In this document: piece after piece, positions 26,106-34,556 of the stretch
Layout of the letters: each line of letters starts with the position of its first letter
Position numbering within the stretch: position 1 is the stretch's first letter
Translations under genes and position numbers: made by a program
The notes under the pieces: model-generated
Databases searched by the model: none
The model's input: only the letters and a program-made list of their open reading frames with translations
Told to the model about the DNA's origin: nothing
NCBI GenBank assembly: GCA_029565735.1
Contig: JAKQNO010000105.1
Coordinates: 1-64,000, forward strand
Direction of reading: 5' to 3'
DNA: 64,000 nt
Source of the DNA: a bacterium
GTDB lineage: Bacteria > Oederibacteriota > PGYV01

Positions 26106-27599
26106 ATGTTTCAAAAAGATAAAATATGGCTGGCAAAAGGCGATGTACCGGTTTATCTGCTTCCCAAAATGGCTAACAGGCACGGCCTTATAGCGGGCGC
26201 CACAGGCACAGGCAAAACCGTCACCTTAAAAGTAATGGCGGAATCATTCAGCGATATGGGTGTTCCTGTATTTTTAGCCGATATCAAAGGCGACCTTGCC
26301 GGCCTTTGCACAAAAGGTGCCGAAAACCCGAAAGTTGCAGAGAGAATAAAATCACTTAAAATTGACGGTTTTGAATACGCGTCATACCCGGTAAAATTCT
26401 GGGACCTGTTCGGCGAAGCGGGCCATCCCGTGCGCACCACGGTTTCAGATATGGGCGCCATTCTTCTTTCAAGAATGCTGGGCTTGAACGACACGCAGTC
26501 AGGCGTGTTAAGCATTGTTTTTCGCATTGCGGATGACAGGGGCATGCTTCTTCTGGATTTAAAAGACCTGCGCGCGATGATACAGTACGTAGGCGAACAC
26601 GCAAAAGAATTCACCCTTGAATACGGAAATATTTCCGAACAAAGCGCGGGCGCAATTCTTAGAAACCTTCTTACCCTTGAAGACCAGGGCGGAGCGCATT
26701 TCTTCGGCGAACCGGCACTTGATATTTTTGACTGGATACAGACCGGCCCCAACGGCCGCGGTTTTATCAATATCCTTCACAGCGCAAAACTTTACCAGAC
26801 GCCTGCCTTGTATTCCACTTTCCTTTTATGGATGCTGTCCGAACTGTTTGAAATACTTCCCGAAGCCGGGGATTTGGACAAGCCCAAAATGGTTTTCTTT
26901 TTTGATGAAGCGCACCTTCTTTTTGACGATGCGCCAAAAGTGCTGCTTGATAAAATTGAACAGGTCGTAAGGCTTATCCGCTCCAAAGCGGTGGGCGTTT
27001 ATTTCATTACCCAGAATCCTGCCGACCTTCCGCAGAATGTACTGGGCCAGCTTGGCAACCGCGTTCAGCACGCGCTGCGCGCATTTACCCCGGCTGACCA
27101 GAAAACTGTAAAAGCCGCGGCGCAGACTTTCCGCGCCAACCCTAAATTTGACACTCAGACGGCGATTACCGAACTTGCAACCGGAGAAGCGCTTGTGTCC
27201 TGCCTTGACGCGGACGGCAAACCGGGAATCGTGGAGCGCGCCATGATACTTCCGCCCCAGAGCCTTTTTGGCGCAATTGACGACGCGGCGCGCGCCAAAG
27301 TAATTTCTTCTTCCAACATTGCGGGAAAATATGAACGCCAGGTTGACAGAGAGTCGGCTTACGAAATGCTTACATCCAAGATGAAACAGGAACAGTCTGC
27401 GGCACAGGCAAAACAGGAAGAAGAAGCCAGACAGAAAGAACTTGAAAAACAGGAAAAAGAGGCTTATAAAGCCGCAAAACGCGCGCCTAAAAAAGAAAAG
27501 ACCTTCTTTGACAAAGCCGCCAGCTCCGCTGTCACATCCATAGGCCGCGAACTTGGAAGGACATTAATCAGGGGAGTTTTGGGTTCGCTGAAAAGATAA
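26106..27599 (+). CDS. HerA-like ATPase (YjgR/DUF853 family)
   Basis: P-loop ATPase of the FtsK-HerA superfamily, 497 aa. It starts [26 protein letters not shown] and then Walker [13 protein letters not shown] (about 32-43). Walker B is [12 protein letters not shown] (about 262). The sensor region is [33 protein letters not shown] charged coiled segment ([21 protein letters not shown]) and the C-terminal region [17 protein letters not shown] are typical of the YjgR family. The biochemical role of this family is not established; DNA translocation is inferred from the superfamily. It is monocistronic with its own promoter. Confidence 0.93.
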   Translation: MFQKDKIWLAKGDVPVYLLPKMANRHGLIAGATGTGKTVTLKVMAESFSDMGVPVFLADIKGDLAGLCTKGAENPKVAERIKSLKIDGFEYASYPVKFWDLFGEAGHPVRTTVSDMGAILLSRMLGLNDTQSGVLSIVFRIADDRGMLLLDLKDLRAMIQYVGEHAKEFTLEYGNISEQSAGAILRNLLTLEDQGGAHFFGEPALDIFDWIQTGPNGRGFINILHSAKLYQTPALYSTFLLWMLSELFEILPEAGDLDKPKMVFFFDEAHLLFDDAPKVLLDKIEQVVRLIRSKAVGVYFITQNPADLPQNVLGQLGNRVQHALRAFTPADQKTVKAAAQTFRANPKFDTQTAITELATGEALVSCLDADGKPGIVERAMILPPQSLFGAIDDAARAKVISSSNIAGKYERQVDRESAYEMLTSKMKQEQSAAQAKQEEEARQKELEKQEKEAYKAAKRAPKKEKTFFDKAASSAVTSIGRELGRTLIRGVLGSLKR

Positions 27600-27662
27600 C
27601 TTTTAACGGCCGGATGCTTGGCAAAAAACAAATGTTTTTTCTTCCGCCCCTGCGGATCCTTT

Positions 27663-27867
27663 ACAGGGGTTGGGTATATTTTTTCATTGTGTGCCGCAAA
27701 TTGGTATATTTGCATCCAAACAAATTTGAAATCCACAGGCAGGTTAATTCATTGGCAATCGTGATCGTGCGGCACATACGAATTTGCCGCCGCAGCATTA
27801 AACAGCCCCTGCCGCATACATAATATGTTTACGCGGCACGCACTGAAAAAACACACCCAACCCCTGT
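27663..27867. repeat. 205-nt element bounded by 35-nt inverted repeats
   Basis: The left arm 27663-27697 and right arm 27833-27867 are inverted copies with 31 of 35 matches, beginning ACAGGGGTTGGGT and ending GTGCCGC. In a minus-strand RNA three of the four differences become G-U pairs. The 135-nt middle contains smaller hairpins (for example GCAAATTGGTATATTTGC). No target-site duplication is clear. It could be a MITE-like element or a two-way transcription terminator between the convergent genes. Confidence 0.8.
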
Positions 27868-27902
27868 TTGTTTTGGAGTTTAAGAAGTGTGTTTGTTTTT
27901 AC

Positions 27903-27939
27903 TTCCGTCCCTCCGACCCTCTGTGCATCCGTCCCTCTG
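27903..27939. repeat. GGACGG-family low-complexity repeat
   Basis: Contains the reverse complement of the units GAGGGACGG and ATGCAC seen at 57838, 57990, 58840, 62470 and 62578. It ends 1 nt before the methyltransferase stop codon. Confidence 0.7.
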
Positions 27940-27940
27940 T

Positions 27941-29092
27941 TTATTTCCTTACCAACACCGCGATGCTTTCAATGTGCCTTGTCTGCGGGAACATGTCAAA
28001 TATGGCAAGTTTCTTCATTTCATAAGTGTCCTTTAAAGCCACAAGATCCTGCGCAAGCTGTTTGGGGTTGCATGAAACATAAATCATTTTTTCAGGCAGC
28101 ACTTTATTTAAAAACTTAACTGTATTTTTATGCAGCCCCGCCCTTGGCGGGTCAAGGACAAAAAGGTTCCTTTTGCCTGTATACCGCGGGGCAAAAGAAT
28201 CCAGTTCCATCGCGTCGCAGCAGTATGCCGCCGCGTTTGATACTTTATTTTCCTCTATATTTTTTACCGCGCACTCTATCCCGCTTTTGCTGTTGTCTAT
28301 TATCAGGACTTCCTTTGCCTTATCATTCATAAAAACGCCGAAGGTGCCGACCCCGCCGAACAAATCGGTAAAAGTGTCGTACCCTTCCCCGGCTTCCGAC
28401 GCGCAGTACTGCATCATATCGCATGTAACCGCCGGATTATTCTGGAAAAAACCCTGGGAATGGTAATAATACTTTTTGCCGCACAGGTTTTCACAAAGGA
28501 TGGTCGACCCCTTTATCACAACGGCGTTTTCATCAACGCTTAAATCGCTGTTAAACTTGCAGCAGCCAACAAGCACATTGGGGACGCTGTACTCTGCCGC
28601 AAACTGCCTGATAAGTTCCAGATGCTCTTCTTTTTTATCGGAATCATAATTCAGTATAAAGGTCACCGAAGAATCCTTTAAAAAATAGGCGCTTCTGGTG
28701 ACGGCGTAACGCAGCGTGCCTTTTCTTGCCTTTGTGTTAAAAACATCTATCTTATCCTTATTTTTGTTAAACCAGTCAATAACCATGGAAAGGGCCGAAT
28801 TTAAGCCCGTGTTGGAAATTGCGCATTCGCTGAAATTTACCATCATGTAAAATTTTCCGCGCCGCCTTAAAGCCGGGCCGTCAGGCGATATACAGAAATC
28901 CATCCTGTTGCGGTAACCATAGCCTGATTTATAATAAACAGGCGTGTCTTCCGGAGCCGGAAGATGGTTCGCGTTTAATATATCCAGCACTTCCCTTTTT
29001 TTTGTTTCCATCTGTATTTCATACTTCACATCCTGGTGCGAACATCCGCCGCACTTTCCGAATACCGGGCATTTTACAAGGTCTTCATTCAT
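27941..29092 (-). CDS. RlmD/TrmA-type class I RNA (uracil-5-)methyltransferase
   Basis: SAM-dependent methyltransferase of 383 aa expected to make 5-methyluridine in rRNA or tRNA. It begins almost at once with the iron-sulfur cysteines CPVFGKCGGC (Cys8, 14, 17), with a fourth Cys in NFSECAIS, so the N-terminal TRAM domain of E. coli RlmD is absent. The SAM site is DLFGGVGTFGVF, motif IV is DPPRAGL, and the nucleophilic Cys is in YVSCNPKQLAQDL. All catalytic parts are therefore present. It is the last gene of the eight-gene operon that starts with the substrate-binding protein. Confidence 0.92.
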   Translation of the reverse strand: MNEDLVKCPVFGKCGGCSHQDVKYEIQMETKKREVLDILNANHLPAPEDTPVYYKSGYGYRNRMDFCISPDGPALRRRGKFYMMVNFSECAISNTGLNSALSMVIDWFNKNKDKIDVFNTKARKGTLRYAVTRSAYFLKDSSVTFILNYDSDKKEEHLELIRQFAAEYSVPNVLVGCCKFNSDLSVDENAVVIKGSTILCENLCGKKYYYHSQGFFQNNPAVTCDMMQYCASEAGEGYDTFTDLFGGVGTFGVFMNDKAKEVLIIDNSKSGIECAVKNIEENKVSNAAAYCCDAMELDSFAPRYTGKRNLFVLDPPRAGLHKNTVKFLNKVLPEKMIYVSCNPKQLAQDLVALKDTYEMKKLAIFDMFPQTRHIESIAVLVRK

Positions 29093-29113
29093 TATTATTA
29101 TCCTTTTGTCAGT

Positions 29114-29896
29114 TTAAAATTTATTGTCCCCGTCCAGTATCCTGCCTATACCTCCAAGTATGGAACCCTCGCCGCGCGCCCCGCCTGTCTGCGGCATGGC
29201 CTTGTAAATCCTGTCAGCCAGCCTTGAAAAAGGCAGCGACTGCAGAAATACCTTGCCCGGCCCGGTCAGATTGACAAAGAAAAGCCCTTCGCCGCCGAAC
29301 AGCGCGGTTTTTAAATCCGCGTTAAATTCAATGTTGTAATCAACTTTTTCCTCAAACGCCACAAGGCATCCCGTGTCCACCCTTAATTTTTCATCCTTAT
29401 CCAGTTCCAGTTCGTGCACCGTGCCGCCGGCGTGCACAAACACAAGGCCGTCGCCGGAGATTTTCTGCAGTATGAACCCCTCGCCGCCGAAAAGCCCGGC
29501 GCCGAATTTTTTGGTGAACGCAATATCAATATCAGCGCCTTTTGCCGCGCACAAAAAAGAATCTTTCTGGCACAGAAGAGTGCCGAATAATTTTAAGTCA
29601 ACAGGTATTATCTTTCCGGGATACGGCGCGGCAAACGCGGTCCGCGCTTTTTTGGAAGATTCATTTTTGTATTCAACAAGGAACATGGACTCTCCGGTAA
29701 GCATTCGCTTGCCCACCTTAAATAACTTATCCACAATGCCGCCTTCTTTTTCGGAAAATACGGCTTCCATTTTTATACCTTCCCGCATGTACATCATGGC
29801 GCCGGCTTCGGAAATCACGGCCTCTCCCGGGTCAAGCTCCACTTCCACAAACTGCATATCATCGCCAAAAATCTGGTAGTCAATCTCGTGTGCCAT
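29114..29896 (-). CDS. TIGR00266/AIM24 family protein
   Basis: Beta-rich protein of 260 aa from the AIM24 family, with repeated turns such as FVEVELDPGEAVISEAGAMMYM, GLFGGEGFILQKISGDGLVFVHAGG and ALFGGEGLFFVNLTGPGKVFLQSLP. The function of bacterial members is not established. The start has a perfect AAAGGAGG site. It lies between a HIT protein and the RNA methyltransferase in the operon. Confidence 0.9.
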   Translation of the reverse strand: MAHEIDYQIFGDDMQFVEVELDPGEAVISEAGAMMYMREGIKMEAVFSEKEGGIVDKLFKVGKRMLTGESMFLVEYKNESSKKARTAFAAPYPGKIIPVDLKLFGTLLCQKDSFLCAAKGADIDIAFTKKFGAGLFGGEGFILQKISGDGLVFVHAGGTVHELELDKDEKLRVDTGCLVAFEEKVDYNIEFNADLKTALFGGEGLFFVNLTGPGKVFLQSLPFSRLADRIYKAMPQTGGARGEGSILGGIGRILDGDNKF

Positions 29897-29940
29897 CTTT
29901 AATCCTCCTTTATTATTTTCACGCCGCTGTGCGGCATTAT

Positions 29941-30285
29941 CTATCCCGGCGGCCAGCTGAAAACCCTTCCGCCAAGTACATGAAGGTGTATATGAAACAC
30001 GGCCTGACCCGCATCCCTGTTTACATTAAACACGGTTCTGTATCCGCCTTCGGCAATACCCTCTTTTTGCGCTATTTTCTTTGCGGCAAAAAGCATATGC
30101 CCGGCAAGCGCTTTGTCGTTTTCTTCAAGGTCATTTAGGGTTGCGATGTGTTTTTTCGGCACAACCAGCACGTGCACAGGCGCCTGCGGATTAAGGTCCC
30201 GAAAAGCAGTTACAATATCATCTTCATATACAAGGTCCGCTTTAATCTCTTTTTTTACTATTTTGCAGAAAAGGCAGTTTTCCAT
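29941..30285 (-). CDS. histidine triad (HIT) family nucleotide hydrolase
   Basis: Small HINT-type protein, 114 aa. The N-terminal CLFCKIVKKEIKA contains the zinc-type Cys pair of the family, then RDLNPQAPVHVLVVPKKHI. The active-site triad is in AGQAVFHIHLHVLGG. It probably hydrolyses nucleoside phosphoramidates or similar adducts. The start has AAAGGAG. It follows mtaB by 13 nt. Confidence 0.95.
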   Translation of the reverse strand: MENCLFCKIVKKEIKADLVYEDDIVTAFRDLNPQAPVHVLVVPKKHIATLNDLEENDKALAGHMLFAAKKIAQKEGIAEGGYRTVFNVNRDAGQAVFHIHLHVLGGRVFSWPPG

Positions 30286-30298
30286 AATCGGCTCCTTT

Positions 30299-31549
30299 TT
30301 ATACTCCGGTAATTTCCCCGCACGCGATTCCGCCTTCAGCGGAGGTTATTTTTACCTTTACTATTTTATTCACGTAATTTTCCGCGCCTTTCACTTTAAC
30401 CCTTATATAATTGTCCGTATATCCCATAAAATATCCGTTTTTATCCCCTGATTCAACAAGCATTTCCAGAATCTTTCCCGTAAATGATTCCGCAAACGCG
30501 GCTTCTTTTTCCGCGGCTATTTGGGCAAGTTCCTTTACCCTTTTTTTCTTAATTTCATCGCTTACTTTGCCGTCCATCTTAAACGCAAGCGCGTCCGGCC
30601 TGTCGGAATAAGGGAAAACATGAATCCTTGTAAAACGCATTGATTTTAAGAATTCAACCGTATCCATATGATTACTTTCAGTTTCACCGGGGAACCCTGC
30701 TATTAAATCAGTGGTTATTCCCGCGTCAGGTATTGCCTTAAGAATTCTTTCCGCCTTTTCGCGGTAAAATGCCGTGTCATACCGCCTGTTCATCGCCTTT
30801 AAAATTTTATCACAGCCGCTTTGTATGGACATATGAAAATGGCGGCATAAAAAATTGCCGCTGCCCGCGGCAAATTCTATAATTTTATCCGTCAGTTCCA
30901 GCGGGCCTATTGAACTTAAACGCACCCTTAAAGGCAGATTAAGCGCTTTTATCTTTTCCAGCAGGCCGCAAAGCGCTTCCTTTTCATTTTTATCCGCGCC
31001 GTATCTGCCTAAATTAATACCTGTAAGTATTATCTCTTTGTATCCGGAAGAGGAAAGCGCTTTGATTTCATTTAATATCTCGCCTTCATTTCTGCTTACC
31101 GGCTTATTGCCCCTTACATAGGGAATCTCGCAGTACGCGCAGAACCTGTCGCACCCGTCTTCTATTTTTACAAAAGCCTTGTTCTTTTCGGAAAATGTTT
31201 CAAGAAAAAAAGACGGGGCGGTTTCCCGGGATTTTAGTTCTTCAGGATAAAATGCCATGTCATATTTGGAGCTGTTCGGCACAAACCAGTCAACATTGTC
31301 GGCAATATCTTTTGGGCACTGCCTTGCCGCAATACAGCCGGTAAGCAGAATTTTCTTGCCGCGTGATTTTAACTTTCTTAACTCCCTTGCCGTATCGCGG
31401 TCTATTTTATCCGTAACAGTGCAGGTATTTACAATGTAAACATCCGGGTCAGCGCTTTCTTCATTGCCGGACGCCAGAAGTTCTTTTTTTATCCTCTCGG
31501 TATCATACTGGTTTACCTTACAGCCGTATGTGATAAAACCTATCTTCAC
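30299..31549 (-). CDS. mtaB: tRNA t6A37 methylthiotransferase MtaB
   Basis: Radical SAM enzyme that converts t6A to ms2t6A at position 37 of tRNAs reading ANN codons. The 416 residues show the N-terminal MTTase domain with its three cluster cysteines (GCKVNQYD, NTCTVTDKID, TGCIAA), the radical SAM motif CDRFCAYCEIPYVRG, and a C-terminal TRAM-like domain (KILEMLVESGDKNGYFMGYTDNY). The MtaB rather than MiaB assignment rests on the YGCKVNQYDTE start and the IPYVRG form. The start codon is GTG, overlapping the previous stop by 4 nt (GTGA). Confidence 0.93.
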   Translation of the reverse strand: MKIGFITYGCKVNQYDTERIKKELLASGNEESADPDVYIVNTCTVTDKIDRDTARELRKLKSRGKKILLTGCIAARQCPKDIADNVDWFVPNSSKYDMAFYPEELKSRETAPSFFLETFSEKNKAFVKIEDGCDRFCAYCEIPYVRGNKPVSRNEGEILNEIKALSSSGYKEIILTGINLGRYGADKNEKEALCGLLEKIKALNLPLRVRLSSIGPLELTDKIIEFAAGSGNFLCRHFHMSIQSGCDKILKAMNRRYDTAFYREKAERILKAIPDAGITTDLIAGFPGETESNHMDTVEFLKSMRFTRIHVFPYSDRPDALAFKMDGKVSDEIKKKRVKELAQIAAEKEAAFAESFTGKILEMLVESGDKNGYFMGYTDNYIRVKVKGAENYVNKIVKVKITSAEGGIACGEITGV

Positions 31550-32754
31550 TTTATAAAAACCGATTCCGGGACGTCAAACGCCCTCATTTCATTTGTCAGG
31601 GCAAACGTCTCTATGGTCAGCGGAAGGCCGGTCCTGCCAAGGAAGCTTTTCTTCAGCCTGCTTTCAAATGCTTTTCTTTTTTCCGCGTCCACTATTGCCA
31701 GAATGCTTCCATCGGTTCCAAGGTTCATAACTCTTGCCGCTTTTACGCCGTCAGTGTCGCCAAGCATATCAAGCAGTATTTCGCTTTCCTCTTCCACAAT
31801 TTCCAGCCTTGCCTTCATATTTTTGTTTGATTCATTCATTATGTCAATTAAAGCTTCGGATTTGCCGGACATTATCGCTTTTTTTGCCTCATCCACCCTT
31901 TCGTTTTCCGAAATGAAATAAGCGCAGCGCTTTCTCTGCGTTATGGAAAGTTTGCTTCTGTAATCATCGAATTTTTCCAGGGTGATTTCATCAAGGGTGT
32001 CAAGCTGCGCGCCGTTCCTTTTCATAATATCAATTGATTCGGCGACATCCGCCATTATCTGCGCCCTTTTTGCCTCTATGGTTTTCTTCTTTACTCCGGA
32101 GCTTAAAACCATGAACAAATGTCCCTTGATTCCAAAAGGCAGCGCCTGGACAGAACCTGCTTTAATGTCAAAATAAGTAAGATGGCCCGGCCTTCCTCCG
32201 ATTGAAGGTATAAATTTCACCGTGTTTTTTTCCCTGCCCATGTATTTCACTTCGCCCTGGGCGCATATTTCCGCAATTTCCAGCGCGGACATCTGCCAGT
32301 CGGAAAGCTTTCCGGCTATTACGGCAGCGCCGGTTTCAAGCGCTTCCATGTGGTTTGACTGGAAAGAATCCGGAATATCATTGTCTATGTAAAGGTTCAT
32401 TCCCGGGACCTTTTTAGACATGCTTTCAAGCATAAAAAACGTGCTTGAAATATAATTTGCCCAGCCGTTGTCGTGCTTGGACTGAGCGTCGTTTAAAAGC
32501 ACCCTGATGCCTTCGTCAAACTTTTTTGAATATAAATTTACGCTCCTGTCGTTTTCCCTTCTTTTCTGGGCCATTAAAACAGCGCTTTTATCAAGGTTTC
32601 CGGACAGGACTTTACCCCTGTTCAATTCATTGGCTTCGCCAAGTATTCCGACGCTTCCGGGCACAATCACGCCCGTTATTTTCTCTTTTTTTACTTCAAA
32701 CCTGCTTGCGGCAAAAAAGTCCTTTGCCTTCTTTAAAAGCTCTTCCTCTGTCAT
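31546..32754 (-). CDS. degenerate galactokinase-family (GHMP fold) protein
   Basis: The 402-aa length and segment order match galactokinase, but the active site looks lost. The signature normally like GR-N-IGEH-DY reads PGSVGILGEANELNRG (32-47), without the Arg, Asn, His or Asp. The ATP loop with consecutive serines is replaced by PDSFQSNHMEALETGA. The region of the catalytic Asp (GIMDQ) reads NTVKFIPSIGG. The third GHMP motif is NLGTDGSILAIVD instead of a Gly-rich loop. Flanking hydrophobic patterns (FMVLSSGVKKKTIEA) are preserved, so the fold is probably intact and the frame is clearly maintained. It sits between pilB-type ATPases and mtaB, with an AAGGAG site. A binding or regulatory role is my inference. 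Confidence 0.7.
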   Translation of the reverse strand: MTEEELLKKAKDFFAASRFEVKKEKITGVIVPGSVGILGEANELNRGKVLSGNLDKSAVLMAQKRRENDRSVNLYSKKFDEGIRVLLNDAQSKHDNGWANYISSTFFMLESMSKKVPGMNLYIDNDIPDSFQSNHMEALETGAAVIAGKLSDWQMSALEIAEICAQGEVKYMGREKNTVKFIPSIGGRPGHLTYFDIKAGSVQALPFGIKGHLFMVLSSGVKKKTIEAKRAQIMADVAESIDIMKRNGAQLDTLDEITLEKFDDYRSKLSITQRKRCAYFISENERVDEAKKAIMSGKSEALIDIMNESNKNMKARLEIVEEESEILLDMLGDTDGVKAARVMNLGTDGSILAIVDAEKRKAFESRLKKSFLGRTGLPLTIETFALTNEMRAFDVPESVFIK

Positions 32755-32765
32755 CTTGATTCTCC

Positions 32766-34529
32766 TTATATTTTTATTTTGCCAATATATTCTTTCAAAG
32801 GTTTATCCTGCAGTGTTTCCGCAAGCACTTCTTCAAGGGTGGTCTTGCCTTCTTTCATTAGCCTTATCGCGGACTCCCTTATGGTAAACATTCCCTGCCT
32901 CCACGCTTCCCTTTTTATTTCGTTAAGCGTGGAGTTCCTGAATATAAGTTCCCTTACCGGCATATTAACCGGCATAACTTCATAAGCCGCCATCCTGCCT
33001 TTATACCCGGTATAGTGGCACACGGGGCAGCCTTTACCTTCAAAGAATGTCCCGCCTTCAAGCATTTCAGCGGGAATTCCGCTTTTTTTCGCCTTTACAA
33101 GGTCAACTTCTTTTATCTGCTCTTTACAGTTTTCGCAGACCTTTCGCACAAGTTTCTGCGCCAGTACAGTTACAACAGACGAACCCACGTATATCGGGTC
33201 AATTTTCATGTCTATCAGCCTTGTAATTGTCGAAGGCGCGTCATTTGTATGCAATGTTGACAATACAAGATGGCCGGTAAGAGCGGCCTTAACGGAAATT
33301 GAAGCCGTTTCATTATCGCGGATTTCGCCGACAAGTATTATATCAGGGTCCTGCCTTAAAAACGACCTTAACACGTTGGCAAAAGACAGCCCCGCCACAG
33401 GGTTAACCTGCACCTGTATAATGTGAGGAAGCCTGTATTCCACAGGATCCTCGGCCGTCATTATGTTCATATGCGGGTCATTAATGTGCGATATCATAGA
33501 ATACAGTGTTGTCGATTTACCGGAACCGGTCGGCCCGGTTATCAGTATCATGCCGTAAGGCGCGTCAAGCCCTTTTACAATGGCGTCAAACTGAACCTTA
33601 GAAAACCCAAGTTTTGTAAGGTCAAGGTTCTGCGCTTCGGAATATAAAAGCCTCATTACTATATTCTCGCCCCACAGGCACGGAAGCGTGGCAACACGAA
33701 GGTCAATTGATTTTGTGCCTCCGGGCAGTTTGTATGAAATCCTGCCGTCCTGGGGAAGCCTTTTTTCAATGATGTTAAGGCCTGACATCAGTTTCAACCT
33801 TGATGTTAAAGCCCTTTTAAACTGCACCTTTGGGGGCGGCATCTCGACAAGCGCCCCGTCTATCCTGTAACGCAGCACTATTTTCTTTTCATAAGGATTA
33901 ATGTGTATGTCAGACGCTTTTTTGTTGACCGCGTCTTCAATTATGTAATTTACGTATTTTACCACAGGGCTGTCATTACCTTCAATATCGCCTTCTTCGC
34001 CTTCTTCTTCTTTTGCCTTTTTTTCCTCTAAAAATTCAATTTCAATATTGCCCTCAAGTTCTTTCATTGTGTCGTCAAGGGCGTTGCCTATGGGGTAATA
34101 CTTTTCAATGGCATCATTCAGCGCAGACTGTGTTGTAACCACAAAACTGATTTCAGTATCCTGCCCGGCTTTCATCTCGTATTTAAGGTTCATGGTCAGG
34201 GACGGATCCATAGGGTTGGCTGTCGCAAAAATAATCTTGCCCGGTTTTTTTTCTATAGGAATCACTTTGCTTTTTCTTGCGGTATCCTGCGTTAAAACCT
34301 TAATGACTTCTTCCTCTATGTGTATGGCGCTTACGTCAACAAACTTAACGCCAAACTGCATGGCAAGAAAGTGATACAGCACGTCTTCCGTGATATAGCC
34401 CAGTTTGACAAGTATAAATCCAAGCGAATCGTTTGTCTTTGACTGTTCTTCCACGGCTTTTTCAAGCTGTTCCTCTGTTACCATACCCTCTTCAAGAAGT
34501 ATCTGTCCAAGCTTTTTTGCTTCGTACAA
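32766..34529 (-). CDS. GspE/PilB family secretion-assembly ATPase (second of pair)
   Basis: Hexameric motor ATPase for type IV pilus or type II secretion assembly, 587 aa. The N-terminal MshEN domain (LGQILLEEGMVTEEQLEKAVEEQ, ITEDVLYHFLAMQFGV) is followed by an acidic linker (LEEKKAKEEEGEEGDIEGND) and the ATPase core. The core has Walker A TGPTGSGKSTTLYS, Asp box, Walker B ILVGEIRD and His box LSTLHTNDAPSTI. A zinc-type Cys tetrad CENC ... CPVC precedes YKGRMAAYEVM. The start codon is TTG with AAAGGAG 6 nt before it. It follows a paralogue by 27 nt. No PilC, PilT or pilin gene is in the window. Confidence 0.93.
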   Translation of the reverse strand: MYEAKKLGQILLEEGMVTEEQLEKAVEEQSKTNDSLGFILVKLGYITEDVLYHFLAMQFGVKFVDVSAIHIEEEVIKVLTQDTARKSKVIPIEKKPGKIIFATANPMDPSLTMNLKYEMKAGQDTEISFVVTTQSALNDAIEKYYPIGNALDDTMKELEGNIEIEFLEEKKAKEEEGEEGDIEGNDSPVVKYVNYIIEDAVNKKASDIHINPYEKKIVLRYRIDGALVEMPPPKVQFKRALTSRLKLMSGLNIIEKRLPQDGRISYKLPGGTKSIDLRVATLPCLWGENIVMRLLYSEAQNLDLTKLGFSKVQFDAIVKGLDAPYGMILITGPTGSGKSTTLYSMISHINDPHMNIMTAEDPVEYRLPHIIQVQVNPVAGLSFANVLRSFLRQDPDIILVGEIRDNETASISVKAALTGHLVLSTLHTNDAPSTITRLIDMKIDPIYVGSSVVTVLAQKLVRKVCENCKEQIKEVDLVKAKKSGIPAEMLEGGTFFEGKGCPVCHYTGYKGRMAAYEVMPVNMPVRELIFRNSTLNEIKREAWRQGMFTIRESAIRLMKEGKTTLEEVLAETLQDKPLKEYIGKIKI

Positions 34530-34556
34530 AGAATGCTCCTTTTAAAACTTCAGCTT

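Larger units (their letters stand above)
27600..27940. other. convergent intergenic region with inverted repeats
   Basis: 341 nt between the ends of two convergent genes. It contains an AT-rich 8-bp inverted repeat (27623-27640), the large inverted-repeat element 27663-27867 and the GGACGG-family repeat at 27903-27939. No coding sequence is credible here. Confidence 0.7.

Noticed and set aside
27600-27940. A small gene between the HerA-like ATPase and the methyltransferase
   Set aside because: The short frames lie inside the inverted-repeat arms and have no ribosome site.
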